NCBI GenBank assembly: GCA_016801845.1
Contig: CM028931.1
Span: forward strand, 23,182,802-23,246,801
Length of the DNA: 64,000 nucleotides
From: Polydactylus sextarius
Lineage: Eukaryota; Chordata; Actinopteri; Polynemidae
Reading direction: 5' to 3'
Below are positions 11,966-22,689 of the stretch, piece after piece. Numbering within the stretch: the first letter of the stretch is position 1; every line of letters starts with the position of its first letter. The translations under genes and the position numbers were made by a program. The notes under the pieces are model-generated. The model had not been told where the DNA came from. It did not search any database and saw only the letters and a program-made list of their open reading frames with translations.

Positions 11966-12069
11966 TGGAGGGTGTTCCAGATCAGCAGATTCAACATTTT
12001 CCTGAACAACCAGCCGACGTGTCTTGGAAGAGGTAGAAAACAACCAATAAAACAACCAAGATTTGTCAT

Positions 12070-12790
12070 TTTCCTCTCTTGAAAGTAAGTGGGGCAGTCA
12101 GCCAAACGTATATAAATCACCTTTTTTAATTGACAAATCTACTATTTACTAAGTTATCAGTACTTCAGCTTATGTGTAGGGACCCTATTCATGCTACTGC
12201 TGAAGTGAAGTGATATTTTGAGCTTTATTAGTGGTTAAAAAATTACAATTTAAACACGTTTGGCTGGCTGCCCCATTTACTTTCATTGTTATTTATTTTG
12301 CTGCGTAAACAAAAAATGGTAAAACTCCATATTACTTTGATCAATGCAAAATATCACTTTGAAGGTTAAAAAGTGATGATTTAGATACATTTGGCTGGCT
12401 GCCCCATTTACTTTCGTAGTCAGCGTTTTGTTTTCATAACAACTGGTGATGAAAGGTGTTCCGGATCAGCAGATTCATCACTTTCCTAAACAACCAACCA
12501 ACGTGTCTGTGAAGAGTGAGGAAAATGGCGAATCTGCTCATCTGGAAACACCCTTCATGTTGTTTCCAGATTAACAGATTCATCATTTTCACTACTTCAG
12601 TTTATGTGTAGGGACCCTATTCATGCCACTGCTGACGTGAAATGATATTTTGAGCTTTATTAGTGGTTAAAAAATGATGATGTAGATTAGTTTGGCTGGC
12701 TGCCCCATTTAGTTTCATTGTTTACTATTTGGTTGTGAAAACAAAGGATGATCTAACTTGATATTACTTCAACCAACGTGACATATCTAG
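12070..12790. mobile_element. Family A MITE-like cluster
   Basis: One forward variant core ('GGGGCAGTCAGCC') near 12090 and reverse cores near 12262, 12402 and 12698. Two 'TAGGGACCCTATTCATGC' blocks sit near 12178 and 12610. A hairpin module spans about 12450-12555. Confidence 0.8.
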
Positions 12791-13317
12791 GAGCAGCTGT
12801 CCTCATCAGAGAGGGTAAAAGTGATGCATCGAAGGTACGACGGGAGATTTGCTTGCCCCCCCCAACCCCGTGGGCCTCTCTTTGTCTGGAGATCATCTCC
12901 AATCCCGGTCTTAAGAGGATTACCACATGTCATGACATTAAAGTCGGAAGCGCGGTTATCATCCTCTCGACGTCGTCGTGGAGGCTGCTGCCGCGTGAAG
13001 TGACTGCGAGCAGCTTTATATCCCTTAGTACACATCACGAGACGCCGGTGTTTGCGCTCCACGGTGGCGTCGCTTTCCACTTGTGGTGTTCGGTTTATAT
13101 TTATGAACAGACTCTGAGGTCGGCGCTGCGGTTTGTGTTTGTTTCTCGTCACCGTTTGATTATGTAGGCTTAACGTATTGACTGAAACGTTTGACGGCAC
13201 TTATTTTTCTTAGAACGACGAGACCATGGCCCTCGGACCTGCGATTAGCATAAGCGTTACGGCTACCGGGTGTCGCAACGCTAATGCTAACGCTCGCATG
13301 CTAAATGCCGCTCCCAG
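12791..13317. other. Unassigned spacer with antiparallel open frames
   Basis: Open frames of 129 codons (12778-13167 +) and 137 codons (12787-13200 -) overlap on opposite strands. Neither resembles a known family or has splice or codon-usage support, so I do not call a gene. Confidence 0.4.
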
Positions 13318-13412
13318 GGGGTGGGCCGCCTCGATAGCCGAGTAGTTACGTCGCACCGCGTTCTCGCTAACATACCGCGCAGCTCCTCGTCGGTATGAAT
13401 CCCTACCCGGAT
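13318..13412 (+). repeat. tRNA-like SINE head (decayed)
   Basis: An A-box-like 'TAGCCGAGTAGTTA' (13337-13350) is followed about 45 bases later by a B-box-like 'GGTATGAATCCCTACC' (13392-13407), the spacing of an internal RNA polymerase III promoter. Two mismatches in the B box and no clear cloverleaf argue against a functional tRNA gene. A tRNA-derived SINE head is the best reading. Confidence 0.5.
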
Positions 13413-13419
13413 GAGCATC

Positions 13420-13970
13420 TTCACATTAAAGGGGTCCTAGAACCCCTTTTCCCATATATTTTAAACTGTTCTTTGAGCCTTTATGTAGCATGTGTAATGT
13501 TATGAGAGGGCTCAGAATGACCCAGGAGCACTGATAGACCCTTACCTTATGCTAGCTCACCAGCGATTGGTCAGATTTTGTAGTAATTCTGTGTAAATAC
13601 CGCTAGTGTCAAAACTACCCTGCATCCAACCTAGATGCTAGCATGTATTCCTATTATCGGAATAGCATTTTTATAACTTTTTGAGCCGCAGCGCCCCCGT
13701 TACCGGGGGCAAAGTGGGTCACATCCGATTTCACGGCACATCTATAAACATCAGCACGCGTTACATCCTCATAAAAGTCAGAATCTCCCGCTAAAAGCCA
13801 ATACGGCCCGTTTCTACAGCCACCAAATGCGCCGAAACAAACAAAAAAACAAGTAAACAAACATCCAAAAATACCCCTAAAAAAAAAAAAACAAAAACTA
13901 ACAAATAGCAACAACAAAGTTTTTTTTTTTTGATAATACGTCAATCAGACGTATTATCGTTATTATTAAC
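13420..13970. repeat. Dispersed repeat with 'TTAAAGGGGTC' end and short hairpins
   Basis: It begins with 'ATTAAAGGGGTCCTAG', a start resembling dispersed fish repeats. It contains the GC hairpin 'GCCCCCGTTACCGGGGGC' (13691-13708) and a perfect 11-bp-arm hairpin at 13932-13958 ('GATAATACGTC'/'GACGTATTATC'). A second 'TTAAAGGGGTCATAGG' start occurs at about 55521. Boundaries are approximate. Confidence 0.4.
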
Positions 13971-14735
13971 GTATCCAATTCGTACGTCCGCTTCCTCTTT
14001 CACCCTCATTGATATGTGCGACGGCTCGCGTCTGCCGTGGGGAGAATTTCTAAAAAAAAGCCCAAAGAGAAGAAAAGTATTTCAATAAATAACGGTTCGC
14101 CTCGTCCCCGGCAACCTTCGAGCGGCCCGGCGTTCGCTGCCGTGAAATTTATCTGCACCGGCGCCCTGACGATATTCGGCACGATGTAGAACGCGGCGCC
14201 CCTTTAATACATCACAATCCCAGCCCGTAAATCAAAACTACGATGCCCTTGACGTCTCTCCACGAGGCCCCGTAAACCACCTTTTTTTTTTTTTTTTTTT
14301 TTCTTCTATCAGGGTCCGCTGGATGTCGTAAGATCCTTGTCAACCGTGTGTGTGTGTGTGTGTGTGTGTTAAAGGGGAGGTCTGGATAGTGTTGCAGCAG
14401 GTGGAGACTCTCTGTCTCTACGTCTGTCCCTGACTCCACGCTTGATTTATAGACTCTACCTGCTCGGTGGCTTGGTGGTCTCTTAATGTACCTGCAGTAA
14501 CGTACAGTGACAGCTGGGGAACAGCTTCACCCAGAGGGAACTTCGCCTTATTAGTATTTAAGAGCGAGGAGCGAGCGCGTTTGACTTTTACGTCGACTTG
14601 ACGGCTCTGGATGTGTGTCCGGCTGGTTTTCATACATATGTGCAGTTTTACTCTGGCCTCCTCCGCCGTGAAGTAAAGAAAATGTACGAATGTGTAGAAA
14701 CGTAAGCAACTAAATTAAAAAAACATCACTTTTTA
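13971..14735. other. Spacer with poly(T) and (GT)n
   Basis: A T run lies near 14281-14302 and a (GT)n run at 14346-14369. Minus-strand frames at 14212-14439 and 14418-14633 are shaped by these runs and not supported as genes. Confidence 0.45.
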
Positions 14736-14739
14736 CGAA

Positions 14740-15245
14740 ACAGTCGTCGCTGGTTGCTACGTTAAAGACGACGCGACGAGTCTCCATGGCGACCGGGTGA
14801 CGACAAACAAACAAAGACGGCGCCTGCGGACTCGTTTGCGCGGGTCAAGTTGGCGATAACTGGGGACACTTAGCGATCGCTAAGCTAACGCTAACAAGCG
14901 TTATTGATCAGCGATGAAGGGGCGCCAGGAATTTCCCAGCATGCACCGGGGCAAGGGTGGCGACAGAAGGAACACGGCACGCCTACGGATTTATGGGACA
15001 GCTGTCGAAAACAGTTACAGCTTAATGAGCTAACTTATCGCTAGCCGCTAATCGGTAATGTTCGCTAGCGTTAGCTTAGCGACCGCAAGCCGTCAATTCT
15101 GACATCAGGACTCTTCAGGTCGACGTAAACGAACGTTTCCCTGTCGAGAACAAACGAGTCCGTAGACGCCGTCTTTGTTTGTTTGTTTGTCGTCATCCGG
15201 TCGTCATGGAGACCCCTCAACACTCTGTTTCAAGGGATGAAGAGA
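14740..15245. repeat. Family B fold-back copy
   Basis: A forward half (about 14745-14905: 'GACGACAAACAAACAAAGAC', 'CGATCGCTAAGCTAACGC') is followed by 'TTTCCCAGCATGCACC' near 14933. A reverse-complemented half follows (15025-15240: 'GCGTTAGCTTAGCGACCGC', 'GACGCCGTCTTTGTTTG'). The halves form a long imperfect inverted repeat. Confidence 0.8.
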
Positions 15246-15690
15246 AATGGGATCAGCCTTTACACCGTGGCACATTGGAGCTCACGCAAGACCATATTTT
15301 ACACTTTTCTCCCGACTGTTTCGCATTGAGTCTTTGCATTTTTTTTCCGTCTGACCTCAGATCAATGCGGCGACAACGATCGGGACCGTTTTCGCACGCC
15401 GTCGACATTATACGGCTATTTTCCCCAAGACGTTCGCGTGAAAAATCCATGGTGTCCTTTTAAGGTGCTATAGATCTAAGTCTTTGATGGCAGGAGGGGG
15501 AAAAAAAAAAAAAAAAAAAAAGAGCTGTAGTCACTTTGTTCTTGTTAAGCTGCCCTTGACTCAGCTTCCACTGTTCTGAGATCAGTTACAATATCGCACG
15601 GCGTTACAGATGTGATGCCGGACTTGTCGCTAGGTTAGCTTACGGCTACGACGACGGCTAGCGCAGTTTTTTTTTTTTTTTTTATTTAGT
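15246..15690. other. Unassigned spacer
   Basis: Contains an A run near 15501-15521 and a T run near 15667-15683. Opposing frames at 15179-15463 (+) and 15253-15450 (-) overlap and are not gene-like. Confidence 0.4.
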
Positions 15691-15694
15691 ACCA

Positions 15695-16420
15695 CTACCC
15701 CTCGTCCCTTGAAACAAAGTGTTGAGCGGTGAAAACGTTCCTCTACTTCAGCGTCATGCGCCATCACAGGCGTCGCTAGCCGCTACGGTAAAGACGACTC
15801 GTCTCCGTGACGACCGAACGACGACAAGACGGCGTCTACGGACTCGTTTGTGCCGATCGAGTTGGCGACTGATTAAAAACTGACGAGATGAATGGAAAAT
15901 TTTAGCAAAATGACGACTAGCGATTGCTAGCCTAAGCGATTGCTAAGCTACGCTAAAAGAGCTAACGCTAAAGAACATCATTTGTTACCAGAAAGTTAGC
16001 TTAGTAAGTTACATGTATTAATGAGTTGAATCACTAACTCTTTTGACAACTGCATCCTTGTCCTGGTGCATGCTGGGAAATTTCTCACACCCCTTCGTTT
16101 TGGAGCGCCCTTAACTCCTCCCCCTCTTTTTTGCCCGTTCACATGAGGGTTAGGGGCGTGGTCACACAACCCTCAAACCCTCCAAAGGTGACAACTAGTG
16201 ATTGCTAAGCTAACGCTAACGCTAACGGACGTCATTAAACAGTGGTCAGTTAGTGACAAGTTAACTTAATAAGTTAAATGTATTGGTTAGTTTATGAATT
16301 AAATTGCTACTTTTCTTGACTACTGCGTCCTTGTACTGGTGCATGCTGGGAAATTTCTCACACCCCTTCTTCTTCGTTTTGAAGTGCCGGTCCTGAAATG
16401 GCTGATTAAAAACTGACGAT
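15695..16420 (+). repeat. Family B, two consecutive units
   Basis: 'CTGGTGCATGCTGGGAAAT' occurs near 16064 and 16337. Each is followed by 'TTCTCACACCCCTTC' and preceded by the 'TTGCTAAGCTAACGCTAACG' type block. Between them is the conserved 'TGAGGGTTAGGGGCGTGG' stretch, shared with copies near 21530, 21815 and 25205. Confidence 0.8.
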
Positions 16421-16439
16421 TTGTTGACGTTAATAAAGA

Positions 16440-16545
16440 GTTTAGAGAAAAATAAAGTTTAGCATCTCTAACGTTTAGCATCTCTAACGTGTAGCATCGC
16501 TAACGTTTAGCATCGCTAACATTTAGCATCTCTAACATTTGGTAG
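16440..16545 (+). repeat. Short 16-bp 'TTTAGCATCTCTAACG' array
   Basis: About six units in a row, directly downstream of a family B group, as also at 18.1 kb. Confidence 0.85.
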
Positions 16546-16796
16546 TAGTAGTTTAACACTTTGACGCTTCATTAGCTAAATGTGTAATTTTCTTCTCTGA
16601 TCAGATGAGTTTCACTCGTCATTTTGAGGCCTGGAACCGGTCCATCGTTAATTACTTCACCACTCGCCCACTACGGCCACTACCGAAAAACCTGAACTGT
16701 TTAGGACACTAAATAAGGGCTTAGGTTGCGGGTAGGGGTTGGGTTTGGGTCCGGTTTAGTTCAGTGGCTAAGGGTTTAAATTTAACCCTTTAAAGA

Positions 16797-16840
<44 letters not shown>

Positions 16841-16990
16841 TTTTCACTTTGTATTCCTCAGTTGTTTTTCTCTTTCCTCCTTCTTCTCATTCATTTTAAC
16901 CCACTGCTGCAGTGATGGCGAGGGATGAATCCACAATTGGCAACACTATTTCTCAGAGGACTACCTCCAAGGAGAAAATGTTGAAATTCT

Positions 16991-17043
<53 letters not shown>

Positions 17044-17985
17044 CAGCTCAGGAAAGTCAGACCTTTCAATTGAGCAAATGGAAATAACTTTTCCACAGCA
17101 GGTAAACACTTTCTCATAACTGTCTGGGACTCAGAGTGCTAAAGGTGCCAGCTCCAGGTAACGGGACCATGTACAGAAAGGAGAAAAAAAAAAAAGCAAC
17201 ATTTTCAGACATCTAACGGCGAGTTGAAACTCTCTAGCGTCGAGCCCGTTGGCGTTGTGACCTCGCTAAACCCCCGACCCCCGATAGTCCTGATTACGTC
17301 CCCGTTAACTTGCTGCAGCTAGCTGTAAGCTAACGTTAGCCGCCAGAGTTTGACGGCGACGAAAGACTGTTTTTTTTTTTTTTTTTTTTGTTTTTTTTTA
17401 ATGGGGTGTTTTTGCCTTTAATGATAGAGACTCCTCCTTGACTAGACACTAGAGCTCATCCTTGCCATTATAATTTTTCTTTCCGCCATATTTTCCCTTT
17501 TTTTTTTTTTTTTTTTTTTTTTATTACTTCCTTAATTGCTCACATCCATAGTTTTCCACTACAGCTACAAGCGATGCAGTCTCATAAATAGCTAATTCAG
17601 CTTCTTAATATGAGAGCAATAATAGCACAAAGAAGTGAACGTATTTTAGTCTGGGTTTACTGTATTTTTTTTTCTTTTTTACACCGTAGCTCACATCATT
17701 CAGAGTAATAAGATTTGGCACTTTGGGCAGAATGTTGTGAATCTATCCGTCCGAGCCAGCGCTGCCCCGAGGTATCGCTGTATCGCTCCTCTGGTACGTA
17801 ATAACACATTCGAGTCTCCAGACCGACGTGGACTCGCGTAACCTTTCCGGCTGGTGCGTCCTGTCTCTTTAAATATTCGTCTGAAGACTGCTGTCGCTCT
17901 TGTGATTATACCGCGTAAGTGCTCCTTAGTAAAATGTCTTGGACTTGTGTCTCGTATTTCCCGATCACGAAGGGGTCCGTGGCCC
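16546..17985. other. Spacer with two long (AT)n tracts and poly(T) runs
   Basis: (AT)n lies at 16799-16838 and 16996-17042. T runs lie near 17371-17399 and 17500-17521. The minus frame at 17700-18005 resembles nothing known. Confidence 0.5.
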
Positions 17986-17989
17986 TGGC

Positions 17990-18134
17990 GAAGTCCCGGA
18001 GGCACATAACTTATTAAGCTAACCTCTCACTAACTGCCAATCAATAACGTTCGTTAGCATTAGCTTAGCGATCGCCGGTCGTCCCTGGTTCTTGCCAACT
18101 TGATCGGTAATTCTTTATTACCGGGGCGGCTTCT
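17990..18134 (-). repeat. Family B fragment, left of tandem array
   Basis: Reverse-oriented blocks 'CATTAGCTTAGCGATCGC' near 18058 and 'GCCAACTTGATCGG' near 18095 match family B halves elsewhere (46.8-46.95 kb). Confidence 0.7.
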
Positions 18135-18775
18135 TTTCTCTAACGTTTATCGTTGCTTATGTTTAGCATCGCTAACGTTTATCGTTGCTTATGTTTAGCA
18201 TCTCTAACGTTTAGCATCTCTAACGTCTAGCATTTCTAACATTTAGCATCTCTAATGTCTAGCATCGCTTATGTCTAGCATCTCTAACATCTAGCATCTC
18301 CAACGTTTAGCATCACGAACATTTAGCATCTCTAACGTCTAGCATCTCTAATGTTTAGCATCAGTAACGTTTAGCATCTCTAACGTTTAGCATTGCTAAT
18401 GTTTAGCATCACTAACATTTAACATCTCTAACGTCTAGCATTGCCAACATTTAGCATTGCTAACGTTTAGCATTTCTAAAGTTTAGCATCTCTAACGTTT
18501 AGCATCCCTAACATTTAGCATCTCTAACGTTTAGCATTGCTAATGTTTAGCATCACTAACATTTAACATCTCTAACGTCTAGCATTGCCAGCATTTAGCA
18601 TTGCTAACGTTTAGCATCTCTAACGTTTAGCATCTCTAACGTTTAGCATCCCTAAAATTTAGCATCTCTAACATCTAGCTTTGCTAATGTTAAGCATCTC
18701 TAACATTTAGCATCGCTAAAATTTAGTATCGTTAACATTTAGCATCTCTAACATTTAGTAGTAGAAATTCAACCT
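18135..18775 (+). repeat. 16-bp 'TTTAGCATCTCTAACG' tandem array
   Basis: About 40 units, with T/C changes mainly at CpG and adjacent sites. A block of about 130 bp ('TTAGCATTGCTAATGTTTAG', 'AACATCTCTAACGTCTAGC') is repeated near 18385 and 18535. The array sits between two fragments of family B. Confidence 0.92.
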
Positions 18776-18915
18776 CATTATAGGCTTTATTAGGCTTCAA
18801 ACTCGATCGGCATGAACGAGTTCCGCAGACGGCGTCTTTGTTTGTTTGTTTGTCGTCGTTCGGTTGCCGTGGAGACACATCGCGTGGCCTAACACTTTGT
18901 TTCAAGAGATGAGGG
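18776..18915 (-). repeat. Family B fragment, right of tandem array
   Basis: Blocks 'AACTCGATCGGCATGAACG', 'GACGGCGTCTTTGTTTG' and 'AACACTTTGTTTCAAGAGAT' continue the element interrupted by, or grown around, the 16-bp array. Confidence 0.7.
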
Positions 18916-19305
18916 GGCGGGGTAAAAGACGGGGTAGGGCTACTAAAAAAACAAAAATCGAGTAGTGCCCCATGTCAGGTGAATTCCACAAAATTCAACG
19001 ATGACAGTTGTTAAGTTTCATCACATTTCGGTGATTACTTCAGAAGTGATCTACCATCCTGGACCTTCCACTTCCTTCCCGGACTTCGCCATTCATACCC
19101 GTTTGAGAGACATTTGGGATAAACCGTGACGTCCCCACTGAGGCAGTTAAATGGCCGCTACAGCTTGTTTTCTTACCATACGGAGGGGAACACTACTCGT
19201 GCGACCATCTGCGAGAGACAGCTGGTCTTCCTCTCAATCCCTCAACTGTAGACATTCAGAATTCATATACCAATAACATCTTCAAACACAAATCCACGGG
19301 GCAAT
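18916..19305. other. Unassigned spacer
   Basis: No gene or repeat family recognised. Confidence 0.4.
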
Positions 19306-20360
19306 TTTTGTCCCTCGAAACAAAGTGTTGAGGGATGAAAACGTTCCTCTACTTCACAGTTACGCGTCATCAGTAGTCGACGCTAGCTGCTACGCCAAGA
19401 CGACGCGACGAGTCTCCATGACGACCGCAAACAAACAGACAAAGACGGCGTCTGTGGATTCGTTTGTTCTCGATTGAGTTGGCGATAGCTGGGGATAACT
19501 GGCGATTGCTAAGCTAACACTAATGCTAACACTAACGAGCGCTATTGATTAGTGGTTGACGAGAAGTTAGCTTAATAAGTTTTATGTCGGATGAACGGAA
19601 AACTCTCGCAGAGGGACGACTAGTGATCGCTAAGCTAATGCTAACGAACGTTACTGATTAGCAATAAGTTAGCTTAGCGAGACAAACGCATCGATTAGTT
19701 TATTAATAAAATCGGTAGGGTCTCTATGACGACGGCAAACAAACAAAGATAGCGTGTGCAGACTTGTTTGTTCTCAATCGAGTTGGCGATAACTGGGGAC
19801 AACTGGCGATCGCTAAGCTAACGCTAACGAGCGTTATTGATTAGCAGTTGACGAGAAGTTAGCGTAATAAGTTGTGTATGTCAGATGAATGGAAAACTCG
19901 CAAAGCGACAACTAACAATCGCTAAGCTAACACTAACGCTAATGATTAGTGGTTAGTTAGCGATAAGTTAGCTTAGCAAGATTAGTTTAATAATTCAATT
20001 GGTAGGGTCTCCATGACGACGGCAAACAAACAAATAAAGACGGGTCTGCGTTAGTGTCGACTGAGTTTTCGATAACCGGGGACAGCTGGCGTTCGCTAAG
20101 CTAACGCTAATGTTAACGCTAACGGGTGTTATTGATTAGCGGTTGACGAGAAGTTAGCTTAATAGGTTATATGTCAGATGAATGGAAAACTCTCGCAAAG
20201 CGACGACTAGCGATCGCTAAGCTAACGCTAATAATTAGCGATAAGTTAGCTTAGCAAGACAAATGCATTGATTAGTTTATTAAATAAATTGCTAGCTTTT
20301 TTTTTTTTTTTTTTTTTTTTGACAGCCGCATCCTTGTCCAGGTGCATGCTGGGAAACTGA
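19306..20360 (+). repeat. Family B, tandem group of about four partial units
   Basis: 'GACGGCAAACAAACAAA' type blocks recur near 19430, 19730 and 20020. 'CGCTAAGCTAACGCTAACG' type blocks recur near 19510, 19630, 19810 and 20095. The 'CAGGTGCATGCTGGGAAAC' end is near 20338, after a T run at 20299-20320. Confidence 0.8.
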
Positions 20361-20915
20361 GACACCTCTGTAACGATCAGAATGAATCCGCGGCCAAAGA
20401 AAGAAAGAAAGTAAAAAAAAAAAAAAAAAAAGGGAAAACTCCTACACACGGGAACAATGAAGCCATCGAGGGTTAGAGGGGATGAAGACGAGGAGGAAGC
20501 ATCCTCCAGAAATCCGTACCGACGGAGAGACGCCAGCGAAGGAGCCGTCTCTTCCTCCACCTCTGATATTTGCATAAGTAACCATCGCACGCGCGCGCCG
20601 ACATAACACTCACTTGACAGATAATCTACGCGGAGAGGTTGGGTGTCAGGCAGTGCTTACGATAAGTACACTTAGCGCTAATCCTCTGGTTGGAATTTGT
20701 TAAAATGTATGTTAATATCAGTGCTTCCAATTTTAGCTGCTCCTCGCGCTCTATTAGAGGATACGACGCTGAATTTTTCACACGAAACGCGTTCAAGTAG
20801 CAGCCTAACACACACACCTAAAGAGCGCTTAACAAGTGTCACGCTTCCAAATGTTTCCGCAGCCGGATATGAATTAGTGAGCTTGTGGTCTTAAGAATAC
20901 AAAGTGTCGAGGGGT
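20361..20915. other. Unassigned spacer
   Basis: An A run lies near 20412-20431. The minus frame at 20246-20590 runs through poly(A/T) tracts and family B sequence and is not a gene. Two small opposing frames at 20626-20894 are also unsupported. Confidence 0.4.
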
Positions 20916-22040
20916 AGGGGTGAAAACAAGCTAGCTGCTACGTTAGAGACGACGCCGCGAGTCTCCGTGACGACCGAGCGACGACAAACGAACAAACAAA
21001 AATGGCGTCTGCGGGCTCGTTTGCTCTCGATCGAGCTGGCGACCGATTCAAAACCGACTGAGATGTTCACTTAGCTAACGCTAAGCTAATGCTAAAACTA
21101 CAGTTGGGGTTAGGAGTTAGCGATAAGTTAGTTTCATAACCAGCTAGCGTATCAATTAGCTTATTATTAAAATCGCTAACTTTTTTTGACAACGGCTTCC
21201 TTGTCCTGGTGCATGCTGGGAAATCAAGCGCTAACAAACTTGCACACTTCTTAATGGATAAAGATTAAAAACTGACAAGACGTTCATTTACGTTAACCTG
21301 AAGCGTTAGCAAAGCGTCGACTAGCGGTCGCTAAGCTAACGCTAACAAACATCATTTGTTAGCGTAATAACTTACGCGTGTTAACGAGTTTTTTTGTTTG
21401 TTTTTATTACTTAAATCGCTAACTCTTTCGACAAATGCATCCTTGCCATGGTGCATGCTGGGAAACTTCCCACACCCCTTCGTCATTTAAAAGCCGTTGG
21501 CACCTCCCCCTCTTTTCTTGCGCATTCACGTGAGGGTTTAGGGGCGTGGCCACGCAACCTTAAAAACCCTCCAAAGGCGACAACTAGTGACTGCTAAGCT
21601 AACGCTAACGCTAACCTAACTGACGTTATCGATCAGCGGCAAGTTAGCGACATGTTCGCTTAATAAGTGAAGCGCATTGATTAGTTCGCTAATTAAATTG
21701 CGGCTTTTCTTGACGACTGCATCCTTGCCCCGGTGCACGCTGGGATATTTCCCACACCCCTTGTTTGTTTTGAAGCCGTTAGCTCCTCCCCCTCTTTATT
21801 GTTTGTTCACGTGAGGGTTTAGGGCGTGGTCACGCAACCCTGAAAACCCCCCAGGGTGATGACTAGTGATTGCTAAGCTAACGCTAACGCTAACGGATGT
21901 TATCGATGAACGGCAAGTTAGCGTCAAGTTGAAACGCACTGATTAGTTCGCGTATTGAACTGCCGCTTTTCTTGACGACTGCATCCTTGTCCCGGTGCAT
22001 GCTGGGAGATTTCTCACAGCCCTTCATCATTTCGAGGCGC
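20916..22040 (+). repeat. Family B, tandem group of four units
   Basis: The 'GGTGCATGCTGGGAAAT' block or a variant recurs near 21210, 21450, 21735 and 22000. The 'TGAGGGTTTAGGGGCGTGG' stretch is near 21532 and 21815. Divergence between units is mostly at CpG positions. Confidence 0.85.
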
Positions 22041-22689
22041 TGGAACCGTAACCCCCGAGGAAAGTCACGAAATTGTCGTGTCCGTCCGCAGCAGCAGGAG
22101 TTATCTATATTAACCAGCAGTGTGATGGTTTATTTAGAGGGTAGCTGAGGGTACGAGGGAGGAAAAGGTTGAGGCAAAGCGACAAGAGTGAAGCAAATGG
22201 ATTTGAGCTGTTGGGGCTTTTTTTTATTTTTTTTTTTTTTAAATCTACTCAGGCGGAGCTACCTCACACACACACACACACACGATTTCTTCTTATCGCC
22301 GTTTCTCCTTTTGCTGAATAGTGTTTAACTTAGTTCGACTGTGACACAAAAAAGTGTACATCAATCTGCCGTGACATCCTGGAACTACGTTCCGTTAACT
22401 CATTAATGATCCATAACCACACACACACACACACACACACACCACTCTGGACCGTAGGCCACTAAATCTCCTCTGGAATGAAGTGAACAGCTGCTGGATA
22501 TTTACTGGCTAATATCATAATGGGAACATGCCCCAACGATATTTAAGAGGTCCATTGTAAAAGATAAGGCCACCGCCCATAGAGGACGTTTGACCACTGA
22601 GTATTTTTAAAGATATAGACGATAAATTACATCAACGAGTTAGATTGAATTAACATGGTCACAACCAGTGTTGGTAGAAAGTACCTGAG
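22041..22689. other. Spacer with T-rich run and two (CA)n microsatellites
   Basis: T-rich run near 22219-22240, (CA)n at 22265-22283 and 22418-22442. The last 20 bases ('ACCAGTGTTGGTAGAAAGTA') lead into the minisatellite. Confidence 0.5.

Noticed and set aside
12778..13200. Overlapping frames of 129 (+) and 137 (-) codons
   Set aside because: Antiparallel overlap, no recognisable family, no splice signals or codon bias, in CpG-rich DNA.
20246..20590. 114-codon minus-strand frame with Phe and Lys runs
   Set aside because: Runs through poly(A) and poly(T) tracts and family B sequence.
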